NCBI GenBank assembly: GCA_910592005.1
Contig: CAJVPP010001488.1
Span: 1-19,663 of the forward strand
Origin: Funneliformis mosseae
Taxonomy: Eukaryota > Glomeromycota > Glomeromycetes > Glomerales > Glomeraceae
Direction of reading: 5' to 3'
Length of the DNA: 19,663 nucleotides
The notes below the pieces were generated by a model, which ran no database searches, was not told the origin of the DNA, and saw nothing but the letters and a program-made list of their open reading frames with translations. A program made the translations under genes and the position numbers. Below are positions 17,535 through 19,663 of this stretch, piece after piece; the stretch's first letter is position 1; every line of letters begins with the position of its first letter.

Positions 17535-19447
17535 TTTTCTTACGATAATAAAGTAGACGCTCTTTTTTGACCTTTTTTTCTTACAGCCTTCTACAAGTCT
17601 TTATATACTAGAGCCTCTTAAAAAAGAAATAGTTAAAACAGATATCGTTAAGTGAACGAGCTTGAGAAATTGTAATAAACAAAAGATTTACTGCAAACTC
17701 TTTATCTTCAAGATCTATTTTAGTCTTTGATAGGGTGAGTCCCTAACTTTTATACACTGTAATTGTCTAAGCAAGATATATTAGTACTTGAAGCTGAGAA
17801 CACTGTGTTTCAGATTTACTTTATAAGTGCGTTAAATAGGTATGATCAAAATGACATTGACTCCTTCAGTTATTGCGATAGTAGGTCTCTTATATTGGTC
17901 AAAACTGATGAAAACTACTGTAAAAAGTAAAGGTAGGCCCTGCTCCTCATATATAATATCTTATATTGTATCCATTAAACCATTGACTAACCTACACTTA
18001 ATCTATAAGTTGACTTTTAATATAATGTGACAACCTTTCGTTAGTAATAAATAAGCCTCAAGACTTTTCACTATATCTAAATAGGCCTTTTTAATCTCTT
18101 AACCTCTGAAATGTGATGCAAGGATTTTAGCTACTGGCCTGTTCAACAAGATAAACATCTTGATATTAACTTTATCTACATCAACCCAATTAATTAATAT
18201 GAATATAACATCTGAAAATTGATTTCACTCTATTCTATTGAGATTATTTTTGAAGTGTATACAGAGTTTTTTCTAATCTTCTAATATGCATTCTCTATTT
18301 TGTAGCCTTAAGAGTAACTCTCTGAAATCCTGTTATTCTTCTGAATTACCTGATTACTTTTGAATGATATCAAGTTTATATACCTCTCTGAAATGTTTGT
18401 ATGCTGTGATGCTATCGTTTAAAATAATATCATGTATTATATTATTTAACATACATAGATATGTCATGTATAAGAGGAAGTTATTCAAAATTGCTAAACA
18501 TTATGATAGATTTTTTATCAAAAGGTTTGTTTATGTATTCAGAAAATACCCATAATATTGATTGGACCATCATTTAAATTCTGCTTAACGTAAACTCTTT
18601 CTTTTATAATGCCTTTTATCTCATTATAAAATTTAATGTGAAATACTTTCAACGTATATGTCTGGTAAATCTACCATCTTTGTACTAAATCAAATGCTTA
18701 AAATATTTGGCCAGCTTAACATCTCTAATTCATTCAGAGTAAAGATCTCTGCGACTATATAGATAAAGTGTTAGAAGCACTCTCACTATATAATCAGATG
18801 TTTAAAATTTATTTATAGAAGCACCATCAATTTCTTGTTACATTAAAGGAGTGTTATCATTTTGCACACGATCGAGTATATCATGAATAGCTACATCTTC
18901 TCAATTTGTTGAAGTCATAGATAGCATGAATGTACATGATATTATTGCTTCTTCTTCATTTCCTGAATTCTTATCTATTGTTTAATCATTTTGAATCTGT
19001 GAAAGTTAATCGAAAATAGATACATTTTCAGGTAAGAATCAGATAATTTCTTAATTGATAATTATGTCTTCATAATAATGATTGTTTGCTTTTAACTATA
19101 ATAGAATGATACTAACTTTTTTTCTGACATACACAAAAATCCTTATATACAATAGATTTATTTACTAACTGTCTTTGTACTATTAGTATATTTAAAGATG
19201 ATGACTATCATGAAAGTTATTTTATAAATTTTATATGTTTTAAGAAAATTTTATAATATTTCCTCTATATTCATTTTAATCTCCTAAAAGTCAGTATATT
19301 AATATTATCACGAATACCTGAGCTATTAGTATTTCTTCTATTTCAAAAAACTTTTAAGCTTTTTAGATACATCTTTCAAATTCATGTTGTTTTTCAAAGA
19401 AAATTTCTTTATTGATGATTTTTTCCTGTGATAATGCTGACACATCC
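17535..19447 (-). pseudogene. Helitron Rep-helicase remnant, internally deleted
   Basis: Read on the minus strand, pieces of a Helitron replicase-helicase appear in the correct order. A DUF6570-like piece (about 19447-19060) has HEFERCI, FFEIEEILIAQVF, NEYRGNI and KANNHYYEDIII. Next (about 18960-18780) come EDVAIHDILDRVQNDN and a degraded LPTLYP-type motif (LLTLYL). A Helitron_like_N start (about 18702-18555) has YKDGRFTRHIRW and VYVKQNLNDGPINI. Then comes a Pif1-type helicase C-terminal half (about 18430-17535): AYKHFREVYKLDII, LNRPVAKILASH, LTKGCHIILKVNL, RLVNGLMDTI, AITVYKS-stop-GLTLSKT, ISQARSLNDICF. The rolling-circle HUH nuclease core and the helicase Walker A/B part, which should lie between 18555 and 18430, are missing, and many Gln/Arg/Trp codons are stops. 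Helitrons transpose by rolling-circle replication; this copy is dead. Confidence 0.88.
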
Positions 19448-19546
19448 CTTTGATTAGCCTTATTGATGAAATTTGTTCATTATACGTAAAATAAGAACTG
19501 TACTGAATGTTATCCATTTTATCACAAAACTTTTGCAATATATATA

Positions 19547-19663
19547 CACTCCCTGGCCAAAAGTTTAGGACCACTCCGAAATTTGCGAAATAATCGACAT
19601 TTAACCCTAGTTAATACATAATTAACTAAAATAAAATTAGAATTTTGTGTAATATGATAATCA
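19547..19663. mobile_element. Tc1/mariner-type terminal repeat, element cut by window edge
   Basis: After TATATA comes CACTCCCTGGCCAAAAGTTT then AGGACCACTCC. The words GGCCAAAAGTTTAGGACC are typical of Tc1-family terminal inverted repeats, and a TA (19545-19546) precedes it as the target dinucleotide. The rest of the element would lie to the right of the window. It sits just upstream of the recognisable Helitron coding remnant, so it is probably an insertion into or next to it. Confidence 0.55.

Noticed and set aside
17842..18555. Plus-strand open frames at 17842-18030 and 18364-18555
   Set aside because: Both are antisense to the clearly recognisable Helitron helicase remnant.
19338..19574. 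Minus-strand 78-codon open frame as a gene
   Set aside because: It starts inside the Tc1-type terminal repeat and runs in a different frame from the Helitron coding sense (HEFERCI), so it is a chance frame across a junction.

Overview
The window looks like nuclear DNA from an early-diverging fungus, most likely an arbuscular mycorrhizal fungus (Glomeromycotina, Rhizophagus-like). The reasons are a very AT-rich base composition, short spliced genes with introns mostly 60-120 nt long, a fungal-type EAF1/VID21 gene, and dense decayed transposons (pogo/Tigger, Helitron, Tc1) with long satellite-like repeats. The species is an inference from recalled similarity and was not searched.

Layout. 1-3330 is mostly repeat DNA: a faint decayed coding block near 434-772, an approximately 25-bp minisatellite at about 1115-1805, a 72-84-bp tandem array at about 2095-2600, and an approximately 66-bp array at about 2870-3210. 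3390-5122 (+) is a broken, once-spliced gene of an unnamed repeated family ending in a RING-like zinc-binding motif. 5645-7260 (-) is a decayed pogo/Tigger (DDE_1, CENP-B-like) transposase with one recognisable element end at 7691. 7700-9650 is AT-rich filler with a possible small inverted-repeat element.

9655-14846 is the only intact genic island. It holds two host genes transcribed away from each other out of a 438-bp shared spacer. On the minus strand is a 13-exon EAF1/VID21 homologue (927 aa; HSA and SANT domains; scaffold of the NuA4 histone acetyltransferase). On the plus strand is a 4-exon TIM23 (201 aa; channel subunit of the mitochondrial presequence translocase). I rebuilt every exon by hand and all reading-frame phases agree. 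One TIM23 intron is GC-AG. The shared spacer carries a perfect three-unit heat-shock-element-like motif and a 10-bp inverted repeat.

14850-19663 is again mobile-element debris: a 50-bp palindrome with a tandem array, a heavily decayed coding block of unknown kind (about 15622-17126), a minus-strand Helitron replicase-helicase remnant (about 17535-19447) with its middle deleted, and a Tc1-type terminal repeat that runs off the right edge.

The two host genes have no known joint pathway; the shared promoter is the only functional link visible. I do not see a convincing undescribed system. The more unusual signals are the nonsense changes in the decayed elements, which fall mainly at former Gln, Arg and Trp codons (cytosine deamination), the non-canonical intron in TIM23, and the Helitron deletion derivative.
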